From Lithospermum erythrorhizon (lineage: Eukaryota; Streptophyta; Magnoliopsida; Boraginales; Boraginaceae), in contig JADFUC010000702.1 in NCBI GenBank assembly GCA_019722365.1, forward strand, positions 16,673-80,672: 64,000 nt of DNA, given 5' to 3'. Both the position numbers and the translations under genes were made by a program. Numbering within the stretch: position 1 is the first letter of the stretch; each line of letters opens with the position of its first letter. Shown here piece by piece: positions 49,034-62,000 of this stretch. The notes beneath the pieces were generated by a model. It did not search any database, had not been told where the DNA came from, and was given only the letters and a program-made list of their open reading frames with translations.

Positions 49034-49873
49034 TGTAACGCGACCGCCCGAATTCGGCCGCCACGAGTGAGAGTCATTATAATCGAACACGGAATCACCA
49101 AACCGATGGGCGACTCGGTTTAAAACTACTCGTTTCCTTTAATCGATTACATATAAACATTTCCAAAATAATCCGCAGTTTAAAAATTTTCAATCCAGCC
49201 AGTGATATATCTAAGCAACAAATTCATATATATATACAACATATCCCTAAAATAGCGATAATGCCGGCAAGGCTACAAAAGGAAGTAACTCGTACTCGAA
49301 TACAAAATGACAAGCTGCCAAATGAGGCAAAAGTTTGAAATAAGATACAACGATCAAAAGCAGGTTGACAATAACGACAAAATCGGTATTGAGGATCCTC
49401 ACGCCACCCAATGCTCACCTAGCCACTCGGAACAAACTCTCAACAACCTCTGACTCAGCTAGCCGTCGACAACTGGCCTTGAATGAAATGCCGCCCAAAA
49501 GCGAAAAGGGTGCCAAGCCTTGCCCAGTAGTGAAACTTAACACCGGGGTGAAACTTAAACCATACGCCCGCGACCGACCACGGCAAATTAACATAGGAGT
49601 CAAATACGCATATATATATATATATATATATAGCAAGGACTACTAGCCGGGCCGTATTTATACTTTCAAAGAAAATTCTAAATACATTCATGGCATAACA
49701 TAGAATATAGGTTCTCGATAATGAATACAATTCACTAAATAAAAATCACACAAACCATGAAATTACGATCACGGGGCCAATAAAACTATACTACAGTCAT
49801 CAATCACGCATCAACTGATACCGTCAGTTAATCCACGATCTTGCGCGTAAAATTTCAGTTCGTCGATCTGATA

Positions 49874-50150
49874 CTCTTATACGAAAGTATAAAGCTGATA
49901 ACCAAGCAGCTCTTATGCGAAGTATAAGGCGACCAATAACGCTCTTATACCGGCGTATAAAGGCGATAAACAACTGCTCTTATACCGGCGTATAAAGGCG
50001 TCTATGACGCTCTTATACGACTTATAAGGCGATACCTGATGCTCTTATACCCGGCGTATAAAGGCGATAAACAACGCTCTTATACCGGCGTATAAGGCGA
50101 TAACAAGCTCTTATACCCACGGCGTATAAAGGCGATAAACAACGCTCTTA
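49874..50150. repeat. Palindromic minisatellite, 8 units of 31-37 bp
   Basis: Units begin ctcttatac and continue as cggcgtataaaggcgataaa plus a short variable tail. Within each unit ttatac and gtataa form an inverted pair around ccggc, so every unit can fold into a small hairpin. Eight units are followed by a truncated ninth. Confidence 0.9.
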
Positions 50151-50317
50151 AAGAGCCACACAACCATGACCTTCCCGATTCTAGGGTCATTATCCTATCT
50201 TTTCGAATCACCGAGACATACATATACAACTATCACCTCTCTGTAACCATCTACTCCTACTCCCAAAAGCGATATCAAGCACCGCATTTCTCCTGATCGT
50301 AAGTCAAAATAAAATCG

Positions 50318-50490
50318 GCCGACAAGGCCACGAAGTATAGAATGCTTGAAATGAGGCCACGGGGAATCTACAACCGGTGCCCGACAAGGCCCACGAGAAA
50401 TACATAAGTGCGACGAGTCACATGAATGCAACGATTGCCGACAAGGCCACATAAATACATAAGTGGCGACAAGGCCCACGGGGAATACCA
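50318..50490. repeat. Short interspersed repeats (gacaaggcccacg)
   Basis: At least five copies of c(c)gacaaggcc(c)acg(gggaa) occur with 20-35 base spacing in the same solo LTR. Confidence 0.6.
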
Positions 50491-51516
50491 ACGATTAGAG
50501 CAGACACAGGGGAAAACCCGGAAATATAAGTTAGGAGTTCGGCGATTCTTTACCTCAGCGATCTTCAACGCCGCGAGAATATAATCACATAATCATATCA
50601 TAAGCTCCACACAAATGAATCACACATAATCATACAACAATGACATGTATATCATTCTGCGTAATCATAACACAATGACATGTACATCGTTACCATAATC
50701 GTACCCGCAATAACATGTTCACCTGATTTAAGAGAAATGAAATGCGTAAGATGCGCCCGTGAGATAAATTACTCACCTCTACTAGTTATCACAAAAGTCC
50801 TCAGGAAGAGCAGCGATCGCAGACATTTCCTTGATCAAGGCCTAACAACGCGAGGAGAAAGTATACTCGGGAACTAATACCAAAATTACGTTCTAGAATA
50901 AGCATTACCAACGATCGATCCCCGCTAAAATTCCATCTTATCACTTTATCATTATAAATCAACACAAGTCATTCTAGTTGTCAATGAGGTCCTAATTAAG
51001 AACCTATACTCGAAATATCAATTATAACTCAGCTTGGAATTAACGCTTTTCAGCCTTAACTCCGCTTTAATCAATTTTAAATCACACCCGATTGCGCCTG
51101 ATAATTATAATAAGGTCGATATACCCTCCTACACATTTAAAAGTCTTAAAAATATCAACCCAAAAGTCAAAACTAAAAATCGGCTTCGGCCATGCGCGTC
51201 CTCAGCTTGACCTCACAAATCATGGGTCGTCACTACACCCAGAGGGGTCTCGGCCCAAATGAAGAAAGAAGAAGATGAAGAAAATTTGGCGATATTTTCA
51301 GTGAATAGTGATGATAAGGATGAAATTTAAGGTTCACTTGTAACCCTAAGTCACGAAAACCCCATGAGGAAGCGAGCAAATCGAGTTATCGGACAACCTA
51401 ACGATCTAACCTTTCGAATTGCGGTTATTCCTACTAAATTATAAATGTAATTAGGCTAAAATTTCACGAAATAATATTATCATAAAATTATTTATACTAT
51501 CACGGGTCCGCGTGAC

Positions 51517-51878
51517 CTAAAAATTTTAAATTTTTTTTTCAGCATGTGAGTTATTCTGATAAGCGAAACTTCCATCACAAGTAGATATTCAATGAATCGG
51601 TCCCTTCTTTATTTTTAGACTTGTAAATCTTGTTTCTTGATTGTCAAGTAATGCCTTTTTTACTTTATGGAATCATTGTCTTCCAGATCTTCTTGAATAA
51701 GGCAACGTATCTTCTTGTGAAAGATTCTCGTATCTTCAAGTCTTCTTCAAATAAGGCAACAATATCTTGCTTGAAAGATTACTTAAAGATTCTCGACTCT
51801 CGAATAGTTGCTACCATACATCGAGACGGTTGGTAGAGTGATATACAAAATACTTGGCCAAGCTTGATAAACAACAGC
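51517..51878 (-). repeat. First half of the Sirevirus 3' LTR
   Basis: In minus sense it starts TGTTGTTTATCAAGC just after a purine tract (aaaagagggagc) and runs through gtagcaactattcgagagtc and aagatattgttgcc before being cut by the solo LTR. Confidence 0.55.
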
Positions 51879-52196
51879 TCCCTCTTTTGGTTGAGTTTTT
51901 CGAGACAAATATTTTGAGAACCTTAAACGGCATATTCGGTATATAACGCAAATATAAATCAAAGCGTAAATATCCGGCTAATAGACACAAACAAGATAGT
52001 GTTTCAAACACAAACATAAGACCAACTTTGATACATCGGTCGAGACGGATGGCTAAAAAGCGAGGATGCCATAAAAACATACAGCCATACAAGGCTACAC
52101 CACCGAATATCCACATTCATCACAAACACATGGCTAGAAAAATAAAAATACTCCACCATAGGGTTCTCCATCCGGACATCTCCCCCTATTTGTCCC
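51878..52196 (-). other. Multiplied polypurine tracts of the Sirevirus
   Basis: On the minus strand, gacaaatagggggagatgtc (about 52177-52196) and aaaagagggagct (about 51877-51890) are two polypurine tracts roughly 300 bases apart. Multiplied GGGGGAGA-type tracts between the last ORF and the 3' LTR are characteristic of Sireviruses. Confidence 0.6.
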
Positions 52197-52239
52197 AAAA
52201 ACATAACCAAAGCATACTAGTTCTAACAGATGGACAGTA

Positions 52240-54400
52240 ACACATTCATTCTGCCTCATCACCAACATCGGCATCCTCTTCCCCAGTCAGACTCTTAATG
52301 TTGGCGCCTCAACAGTTCCCCGAGCCATGCTCGTGAATTACTCCATTCAAATACCGAATTTCTTCTTACTTGAGGAAGTTGTACCGTGCCATCCCAGGAA
52401 GTAACTGGTTAAAGTTCCTTACATTTAGGTCCCGAGGCGCCACGCCACATCGTCCACTTCCATCCAGTTTCGGATGATAGTAATAACTCTGGGCTGCTCC
52501 TTTAGTATCATCAGAGGTCAAGATAGCCGTTTATGCTTTGGGAAGAGTAGGATATCTTGCATATCATATTTGGATAGGCAATTGGCCCCAGCCAACGGCG
52601 TGAGATTACGCGTGTTGAGTGATTTGATCAAAGCACCCGTCTCGCTATCAAGCGAAGCTCTAGTCCCAGTGATCATATCAGAAACTTTCCCAAAACCGGA
52701 TACACTCGTGTTATGTGTGGTGGGGATCCATTTAATACTACTTTGTCCGCGATACCGCATATTTGACACTTAGCCGGGCAGGGAGTCCGCAATAGGCCGT
52801 GTGTCCAGCGGATCCTCTGATAACACCTTGACTATGTCACTCGGCCTCGATTATATCTGTACCTCCCCATTGGAATTGCCCAATTTAGTCGTGTCGAGTC
52901 TAGGGGAGAAATCAAAAGTTCGGTTGCGGAATGTTACGCATGATATTGTGGACTAGCAATATCGTCAATGTCTTCTGTCATGTTACAAATGAACTCTCGA
53001 ACAAGTTTTGGGTAGTAGGGACCAGCCACCTCAACAGCAGACATAACTCCTGCCTCTTCAAGAATCCCCATGATGTTCGAGTTCTTTTGAGTCACCTTTG
53101 ACAACATTTGTCATTATCGACGATTGTACAAATTTCCATCGTACTTCTTCTGAGTTTAGGGATACATTGGTTGTAGGGACAAAACTACATTCCTTGGAAT
53201 CCTTCTATTCCCGATCCGAGTTCTATTTTCATTGATTCTAAGCTTTCCCTTGGTCTTTCTTCTCTTCTCCATTACCGCAGCCACATCTTCATCATCGGAG
53301 TCACAAATGGATCGTTAACTTTGTTGTGGTTCTTGCTTTCAAACCATTCTTAAATACGACGGATGTGTGGACAACAGGTGGTATCACTTCCACTTCCTCC
53401 TCAACAACATTTTCCTCAACCTCTTTCTCCAGAGTATCTTGACACAGGCCCTCTATGCTTGTCGTCTGACCTTCATGCCACTGCTCGATCTTACGTGCCT
53501 TAGCAGGTGCCTTTCTTCTCTTGTTAATTTTTGTTTGGAGGAAAGGTCGGCCCCACTCGTCTTCGAAGCCTTCTCTTCTTGGACTTCTTTGCTTTAGGAC
53601 TAGGGACCAATACTTCAATATCTTGATCAAGGGTTTGATGTGACCTTGATCGGCAACATCGCTGACCTCTTGGGTTGTAGGCTCTCCCAAATTAAATCCA
53701 ACCCGTGGTATGTCAGTGTACATACCCTCCGAAGTGTTTACATCAGATGTCTTAAACAAATCTTCCTATTCAGCAGTTCTATCTAGAGTGTCATTGACAC
53801 TTGGATCTTCCCTTATACCAAGGCCTTCGGGTTTTTGCTCTTACATAATATCCGGCACCGTATCACCGACATCCCAGTTCATTGATACCGGTGACGTCTC
53901 TTAGTCTAAAACATTATGGATGGTTCACCGTCCATATCACTTCTGTCATTGACAGATGGCATGACAGATGGTTCTGACATACCTGTAGTCTCTGACACTG
54001 CAGCACTCGAAGAGTCAAAGACTCTTTCTGCAACAATTGGTTCAACTTCCTCTTCCTCAACACTCTCCTCATCATCAATTACAACATGGGACTTCTCCCC
54101 ACCAACATCATCATCGTCTGAGTTACCCACACCCGATTTAGGGTTATCAATTTCTCGAACATTAGTATAATCGACCCATGGCAAATAGTTGTTGTGACTT
54201 TCTCGCCGTGGAATCGTATTCATCATTTGAGGGGCACTTGAGCGTAGGGCTAAGAATTGTTTCGTCCTCCATGTTGTTCTCCGATGGCTGCGATTTTGAC
54301 CTTCGACTTTTGGCCTTCTGAGCATTCTTGTGCATAATAGGGGGGTCAACCTCCATGCATGTGTCATCAATGGCTTTTGCGCGCTCTTTTCCACTTTCGT
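52240..54400 (-). pseudogene. Sirevirus envelope-like / plant transposon protein ORF
   Basis: Some Sireviruses carry an extra ORF after pol, called envelope-like from its position and predicted coils; no envelope function is established. Pieces here are an acidic N-terminal part (54394-53906) rich in Glu/Asp/Ser, a Lys/Arg-rich middle with a Glu-Val-rich stretch (53759-53301), and a C-terminal block (52769-52518). The last contains SSIKWIPTTHNTS and SGFGKVSDMITGT, matching the 'putative plant transposon protein' domain of such ORFs. The blocks are split by stops and frameshifts; the central domain between 53300 and 52770 is read only in fragments. Confidence 0.6.
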
Positions 54401-54959
54401 GGCGCTTCGAAGTATTTAGTCCTCTTCTTGTTTTTTCACCTTTGTAATGTAGGATTTTTAGGAAATATCGGCGAAAGAGATGAATACGGTTATAAGGTGG
54501 TTTCGCGAGAATAGCGATTGCGATCTTAGTTGTGCGGATTGTGAGAGTAGGATGAATATGGGCGGATTTAATGGCGGTTTGAATATTGTAATTACCTCTG
54601 AAATCTCTCGGTTACATACCTCCTCTCCTGCATGTACTTATACGCATTTCCCTCCCCACCTACTTCACAGGTGGCTACGAGGCTGGTTGAATTTGAGTTA
54701 GCGGGTTAGCTACAATTAATTTGAGAGTTAATGGAAGTGTCTATGGTAAGTGATTAAAAAGGAATGTGGGTGGTTAGGACAAGATTCCATTGCATTAAAT
54801 AGCCCACAATCGACATTAACCGAATCATCAAACGGCTCTTTTAGTTTTCCCGCCAATTCACACTTCATGAGGTAGACCTTCACATCTTGCCGTCTGTTAT
54901 AGGCGCTATCTGACCTTTGAACTTCATGTTCTCAGCCCACACACATTGTAACACTTGTT

Positions 54960-57797
54960 AAACATACAAGTGCTACAACCCTTCTTTGATTGCTATTGGT
55001 CAACAACACATAATCTAAGAGATGATCTCAAGGGTTTAAACTTGGCTGCCTCCAAAGCTTTAGTAAAAATATCTGCAATTTGTTTATTTACATGTTCAAG
55101 AGATATCACTTTGTCTTCTACCAGCTCTCTTATAAAATGATGCCTGATATCAATGTGCTTGGTTCGGCTATGCTGTACTGGATTCTTTGATATATTGATT
55201 GCGCTCAAGTTATCACAATATAAGGTCATAGCATGCTGACTCACATTATATTCTTCAAGCATCTGCTTCATCCACAGGAGTTGTGTACAACTGCTTCCAG
55301 CAGCTATGTATTAGAAACGGCCCGTTAGAAGAGATTGAGTTTTGCTTTTTCTTTGAACAAGACTACTAGATTTATTCCCCAAAAAGACCATCCGCCCCGG
55401 ATGTGCTTTTCTATCTTTATTTCGGCCAGGTCGGCATCGCAATATCCTGCAAAGAAGTGTTAGTATCAAAAGAATATAGAAGTCCATAGTCCAACGTACC
55501 ATTCACATATTTGATGATTCTTTTGGCTTGATTCAAATGGCTTTCTTTAGGATTTGCTTGAAACCTAGCACAAACTCCAACCGAGTAGGAAATATTAGGA
55601 CGACTCATTGTGAGATATAATAGACTCCCTATCATACTTCTGTAATTTCTTATGTCCACTGAGCTTCCATCGGCATTTTTACTAATTTTCCACATGTGAG
55701 TTCGCATTTGGTGTCACTCTTTGATTTGGTATTTTCAAGTCCAAATTTTTTAACCAGGTTCTTGGCATATTTTGTTTGAGATATGAAAATGCCATTCTTC
55801 ATCTGCTTGACTTGAAATCCAAGAAAATAGTTTAACTTCGCCTAAAGTACTTTCATTTCGAACTCCGACTCCATTTGTTGCACAAATTGTTGTACTAATT
55901 GTTCGGACATCCCTCCGAATATTATGTCATCGACATAGATTTGAGCAACCATCAAGTTTACTTTTTCATGCTTGATAAACAAGGTCTTGTCAGTTCCTCC
56001 TCTTGTATACCCCTTAGTCAGTAGGTACTTAGTAAGTCTCTCGTACCATGCTCGGGGGCTTGCTTGAGCCATCTGAGGCTTTCTTCGATCGATGCACATG
56101 TTGGGGACATACATCATTGCTTGAACCGCCGGTTGTTCTACATAGACTTCTTCTTCAACTACCCCATTGAGGAATGCACTCTTTACATCCATCTGATACA
56201 GTTTAAATTTCATCAAGCAGGCTATGCTAAGGAGAAGACGTATAGCCTCTAACCTGGCAACCGGAGCAAATGTCTCCTCAAAGTCCACGCCTTCCACCTG
56301 TGAATATCCTTGTGCCACTAGTCTTGCTTTATTCCTAGTAACAACTCCTTGATCATCAAATTTGTTTTTGAAGATTCATTTGGTTCCTATGACATTATGA
56401 TCCTTGGGTGTAGCGCAGTTCAGCAGCATCATTTCTTTGAAATTGGATCAATTCATCTTGCATGGCGTTTATCCAATGTTCATCTTTGAGAGCTTCATCA
56501 ACATTCTTTGGTTCGACTTTGGAAATAAAACAGCTTTCCCCAATAAGTCCTACCATTTTTCTATAGTCAACCGGTTCCTTTCTTCTTGTTGCGTCCGCCC
56601 GGTCCGATTGCCCCAATAATGTTCTCAACAGGATGGTTCTTTTGAATCCGACTGGCCGGCTGTATAGGTCGACTATCATCACATGTGTCATTGGCATTTT
56701 TTTCTCCGACACTGCCGTCATTGTTGTTCAACCAAGTGTCTTTGACAGGTGCAACGTCTTCTGTTGGTTCTTCATGAATTTCAACTCCTGAATCCAGTAC
56801 CTTCACATTAATAGACTCATAGCTTTTGAGTTCTTTTATTTGAACACAGGAGAGCTCTACTATTTCTTGAGTATCCCAAGAATATACCTTCATCACTTTT
56901 GACATCAAATTTCTGCCTTAGTTTTCTCAGCAAGAATATAGCACAGACTACCAAATACATGGAAATATTGCACGTTCGGCTTTCTCCCCCTCCATATTTC
57001 ATAATTTGTGTTGTTTGTGCCGGGGCGAAGGGTAACCCGATTATGGATGTGGCAAGCCGTGTTGATTGCCTCGGCCCAAAATTTAAGGGGAATGTTCTTA
57101 GCATGTAGCATGACACGTGCCATTTCTTGGATAGTTCGATTCTTCCTCTCTACTACACCGTTTTGTTGTGGTGTTATGAAATTTGAGTCGTGAAGTAATT
57201 CCTTCACTTGTGTAAGAACTAGAAATTTCAAATTTTCGAACTCTTGTCCATGGTCACTCTGATTGGTTTGTAACCCGGTTGTTCTCATTTTGAACTTGTA
57301 GTATTAGTGGATTTAACAACCTCAAGCGTATCGATTTTCTACGAGGAACTCCGCTTACATGTATACTTGGAAATCTGCTCCATTTCTATAGTGTGTATGT
57401 CGATCGGCTTTGTGCCACAACTCAGCATCCTCATTTTCTACTGTTAAATGCATTCGAGCAGACTCTACATGTAGCCGATTCTCGGCGGATCTTAATACCA
57501 TACATGACAGGTGTTTCACATGAGTCATTAACAGTACATCCCTTTTTACAAAAAGAGACCTTCATACCTTCGTCACATAATTGACTTATGCTGATAAGGT
57601 TTGCAGTCAAACCTTTGACAAGTAGAACATCAGTCAAGTGTGGTAGGCCATTTACATTTAACTCTCCTTTACCAATAATTTCTCCTTTTCCACCGCTAAC
57701 TAAATGTCGCGTAGTTACCTTCAGGAGAACAAATAAGATGAAAGATAGGCCTTAACTTTGTCATGTGTGAACATCCACTATCAAAATACGGTAGAAT
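54960..57797 (-). pseudogene. Sirevirus (Ty1/copia) pol
   Basis: Read on the minus strand from right to left. The protease motif YFDSGCSRHMT-like lies at about 57745-57785. A gag-pre-integrase part has LTANLISISQLCDEGM (57560-57610). Integrase has SDHGQEFENLKF (57240) and QQNGVVERKNRTIQEMARVM (57110-57170). RT has the [11 protein letters not shown] motif (near 56180) and catalytic [10 protein letters not shown] (about 55910-55945). RNase H has YCDNLSAINISKNPVQHSRT and KHIDIRHHFIREL (55100-55230), then ADIFTKAL. These signatures are those of the SIRE lineage. Several frameshifts and an internal gap near 55750-55850 disable it. The gag and 5' LTR should lie beyond the copia insertion, but I did not recognise them. 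Confidence 0.85.
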
Positions 57798-58990
57798 CTA
57801 GTATGAATTTATTCATGATAAACACCAATTCATACATCCCGGATCCTCAAATTGATGTATATTAATCTAAACACAAAATATAAATGTATGAATACAAGAA
57901 TTCTTACATTGCAACGGAAGCGAATGAACCCAATCCTCGCGATCAACCCCGCGTGAATGCCCCTTAAAGTCCTCTCCAAAGCTTGTTCAACACGAAATGA
58001 TGTCCTCTAGATTGCACGCACTAGGAGAAGCAGATCGAGTACTTGAACTTGCTGGGATTTAGTGAATAAAGTGGAAGAAAAACTTCTTCCGATTCTTTCA
58101 TGAGGAGGGTGGCTTTCAGAGGAAATGGAGGCAAGGGATTTTCATGAAATGAAAAACGCTTGTCTTTTTCTTTAAATACCATTTGCCAATTTTCACCTGT
58201 TAAGCAACTCGTTAAGAAATCAGTTTAACTCGTTAACTTAATTAGACCGTTATGTGCTTCTAATTAAATATTAACAGGTCAACTGATTGAATTGTTCTAT
58301 TTTAATTAACTTAACAAGTCAATTAAAATACTAGCAGTCACTATCGAATAACTTATCAAGTTATTCATCAATTTCAATTGCTTAATTGACTAAACTTGCA
58401 GAGTTTGACAATTGATGTTAAATGATATATATTTGACAAATATATAAATATTGAGAAATACACCTCTCAAAGTCTCGTTTAATTTCATTCAAATATTGAC
58501 CGAGGAGCTATCATTGTATGTGTGTGACTTCTAGGCTCAGATAATAGTAAGTTGTATAATAATAATAATTGACCAATTACTATTACTATAAAGATTAATG
58601 AGTAAGATCTAGAATTCGTTTGAGTGCATGCAGTCATAGGACGGAAGCCCATGGTATTGTCTAGTCTGGGGCTAACGTGATCAATCTTGATGACTGGAAA
58701 CACCATGTTGTCATATGATGCTTGTCGCCTAACTATCGGCAATATGGCCCAGAAGGCCTTTGGAAGCTATCCTATCTTTCTAGGCTTGAAGAGGTGTAAT
58801 CAACAATTCATGTTGCCTCTGAAAAGCATAGACTAATCTAAGGATTTACACTTTTCACACATGTCGAGGATACAATACATGTATATTATACGTAAATTTA
58901 AACATATAGATGAAGTAAACAAATACATTGAATATATGAAGCCAAGTAAACAAATACGTTAGAATATAAGAAGCAACAATTTTCAAAAAT
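57797..58990 (-). repeat. 3' LTR region of the second copia element
   Basis: Non-coding, with text typical of copia LTRs such as cacctctcaaagtctcg (58461) and tgtgtgtgacttctaggctc (58519-58538). It borders the RNase H end of the element on the correct side. The exact LTR start was not fixed. Confidence 0.45.
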
Positions 58991-59039
58991 ACCTATGTTC
59001 GGTAACATAGCTTTAACATTTGTGACATCTATCTAATAC

Positions 59040-62000
59040 CTATGTTAGAATGCTCATCATGCTTTGCCTGACTTAGTGGTTTAGTAAAGGGGAGTCGGCT
59101 AGATTAGCCTCTTAGTATCACCTATATTAAGCATATCTCTAATTAGGTGATACTTTACGAATGCGTGCTTGGATTTGTGATGTGCTCGGGAGGTTCTTTA
59201 ACTTGAGCTATCACCCCGATGTGTCACAAAGAATCTCAACTAGCCCTCGATGCTAGGTATTACACTAACCTCGGTCCACGAATTTCTTAATCAACATACT
59301 TCTTTTAAGCGGCCCCGAATGACTGCGGCGATACTTTCAGTGCATGGTAGAGATCGGCAACGGTACTGCAGCGAGTCCTCCCGAATCTTGCTCATTTGTT
59401 GAGACAAAATACATACTCAAGCGGGAGCAGTGGTCGTCTCTGTCGGTTTGAAAAGCGAGGCGATGATAGTGTGCACGAGGTCACTACTAACTCATCATCT
59501 CCACCATATACCAAGAAAGCATCTTTAGTTAGCTACCGGATACTTGAGATGAACTTCACTTTGGAAATCCATTCTTTCACTGGGTTAGCTTGGTATCTCT
59601 TTGGTTTATGCACTCGGTCATAGAACACGTCAGTGCAGTGCGTAACATAGCATACGATGGATCCTATAAGCGTAAGGCACATCACTTGCATTTGTTCATC
59701 ACCAGCGCTAGTAGTGGGACATTGTCTCTGTGGAGTTGAACTCCGTGTCTCATGGGAGATTTTTCCCTTCTTGGAATTACTCATGGTTAAACTTTACGAT
59801 TACTTTATTCACATAGGTATCGACAAAGTCAATTAGCCTTACGGCCCGATCTAGATGGATCTTTATTCCAAGTATATGTTGTGCTTCACCTAAGTCGCCG
59901 TTGAGAAACATTTACCACGGTAGATGTAGTGAGTTCGGTAACTCTCGTTGTTTCCAATGATGAGTATATCATCGACATATAGGACTTTAGATGATACATA
60001 ACTCAACACCTTCTCGTATACACAGATTCTTAACCGTTCTTGATGAAACCAAAATCTTTAATTGATTCATCAAAACGTAGATTCCAACTGCGGGATGCCT
60101 GCTTAAGACCATAAATGGACCTTTGCAACTTGCATACCTTCTTAGGTCCTTTAGGACATGTAAAGCCTGGAGGTTGTACCATATACACATCCTCCTCTAA
60201 ATTTCCATTCAGGAAAGCAGTCTTTACATCCATTTGCCATATTTCATAGTCATGAAATGCAGCAATGGCTAAGATTATCCGGATGGACTTAAGCATAGCC
60301 ACTGGCGAGTAAGTTTCGTCATAGTCCACGCCGTGAACTTGTTTGAAACCTTTCGCTACAAGTCTAGCTTTGAAAACATCGACGTTTCCGTCTTTATCAT
60401 GTTTCTTTCTTAAACCAAGGGGACCAACGCGTTACGTACATAGAATCCATCTCAGATTGCATGGCTCTTTTCCATTTGTTAGCATCCTTGCTATTTATCG
60501 CTTCTTTATAAGAAGTCGGCTCGTCACTTTCAATGATGAAGGCTTCACCATACCAGGCGCTCACGGTTGTTGACGATCCTGTTGGATCTCCCTAAGGGGT
60601 TGGTTCTTCCCTTACGACTTCCTGGATTAAGAGCGGATGTACATGAAAGAGGTGCCAATTCTTGTGGTGCGTCAGATGCTTCTGCATTAGATGCATCAAC
60701 ATTGACTTCATCAACTTGAGCTTCATCAAGATGAACACCATTACTTAGTCATGCAGACGGATATTCCTTTTTCAAAGAACACTCGCTTGTCTTGCTGTAG
60801 AGATTCCTGATACCGTGCTTTGGGTAGAAGTAATGATATTTGTTTCCTTTGGATATCTTAAAATAGCATTTATCGGATTTGGGCACAAGGTTATCATTTG
60901 TTAATCTCTCTTAACATAAGCTTCTGACCTCAAATCCTAAGAAAACCCAACTTAAATCTTCCCCAAACCACAGTTCATGGGGTTTTCTCTATTGACTTTG
61001 TTGGACATATGCTTAAGGTAAGTGTCGCGCTTAGAAGTATGTATATCCCCAGAAATTAACGGTAGATCAGATAGGCTCATCATAGACCAAACCATATCAA
61101 GAAGGGTTCGATTTCTCCTTTCGAGACAACGCCGTTATCTTTGTAGGCGTTCACAAATTAGTTGTGAAACTTGACCACCCTTCTAGATGAGTATTGAACT
61201 CGTGACTCAAATATTCTCCACCTCTATCAGACCGGAGAATCTTTATTGTCTTGTTCAATTAGTTTTGTACTTCATTTTGGAACTCCTTGAATTTCTCAAA
61301 GGACTCATGTTTGTGTCTCATCAGATACACAAACCATATCTCTTTTATGTCGTGATAAATGTAATGAAGTAGTTATAACCTCCTCTTGCAGATGTGTTCA
61401 TTGGCCCACATACATCGGTGTGTATGATCCCCAATAAATCACTTGCCCTTTCATTGAATCCAGTGAAGGGTGATTTAGTCATTTTGCCCAAAAGGCAAGA
61501 TTCACACTTATCGTATGATTCATAATCGAAACCTTCAAAGTATCCCGCTGAGTGGGTTTCTTGATTCGGTTCTCGTTAATATGACCCGATGCCAATGCCA
61601 CGGTATATTTGGTTTAAGTCATTAGGCTTATTCCATTTTAAGGTTATGTTATACGAGTCAATAATCATGTCTAAACGAATATGAGCCATTTTTGAAGGGA
61701 GGCGGTGCAAATGCTACCCTATTCACGGTGATCTTAAATTCATTGGGATCTGTGAAAATAAAAACCATCATTATTCAAAAGCGAGAAGCAGAAATAATAT
61801 TCACACTAGGTGCGGGTACATAATCATCGGAGATAAGTTCAAAACAAAGCTCGTGGGCAAATTTAAAGGCGATGGATCCCTGCGCAAGGGCAGCGCAACC
61901 GCGCCCGTTTCTCGCTTGCGTGATCCGTTTCCTCTGCTGGTCTTCTACTTGACTTGAGTTTCACATATTATGACAAATGAGAACCACAACTAGTGTCTAG

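Larger units (their letters stand above)
49034..51516 (-). mobile_element. Gypsy-type solo LTR inside the Sirevirus LTR
   Basis: Its left end TGTAACGCGACCGCCC followed by cggccgcc matches the ends of the LARD-like LTRs. Its right end cacgggtccgcgtgac resembles the reverse complement of a TGTCACG(C)GGACCCG start. Flanks ataaa (49029-49033) and ctaaa (51517-51521) agree at 4 of 5 positions. The body differs from the other three LTRs, carrying its own minisatellite (49874-50150) and an (AT)n run (49608-49633). No internal region or partner LTR was found. Confidence 0.6.

Noticed and set aside
49874..50150. CRISPR-like array
   Set aside because: The units repeat almost completely with no unique spacers, lie in a plant LTR, and no cas genes are present.
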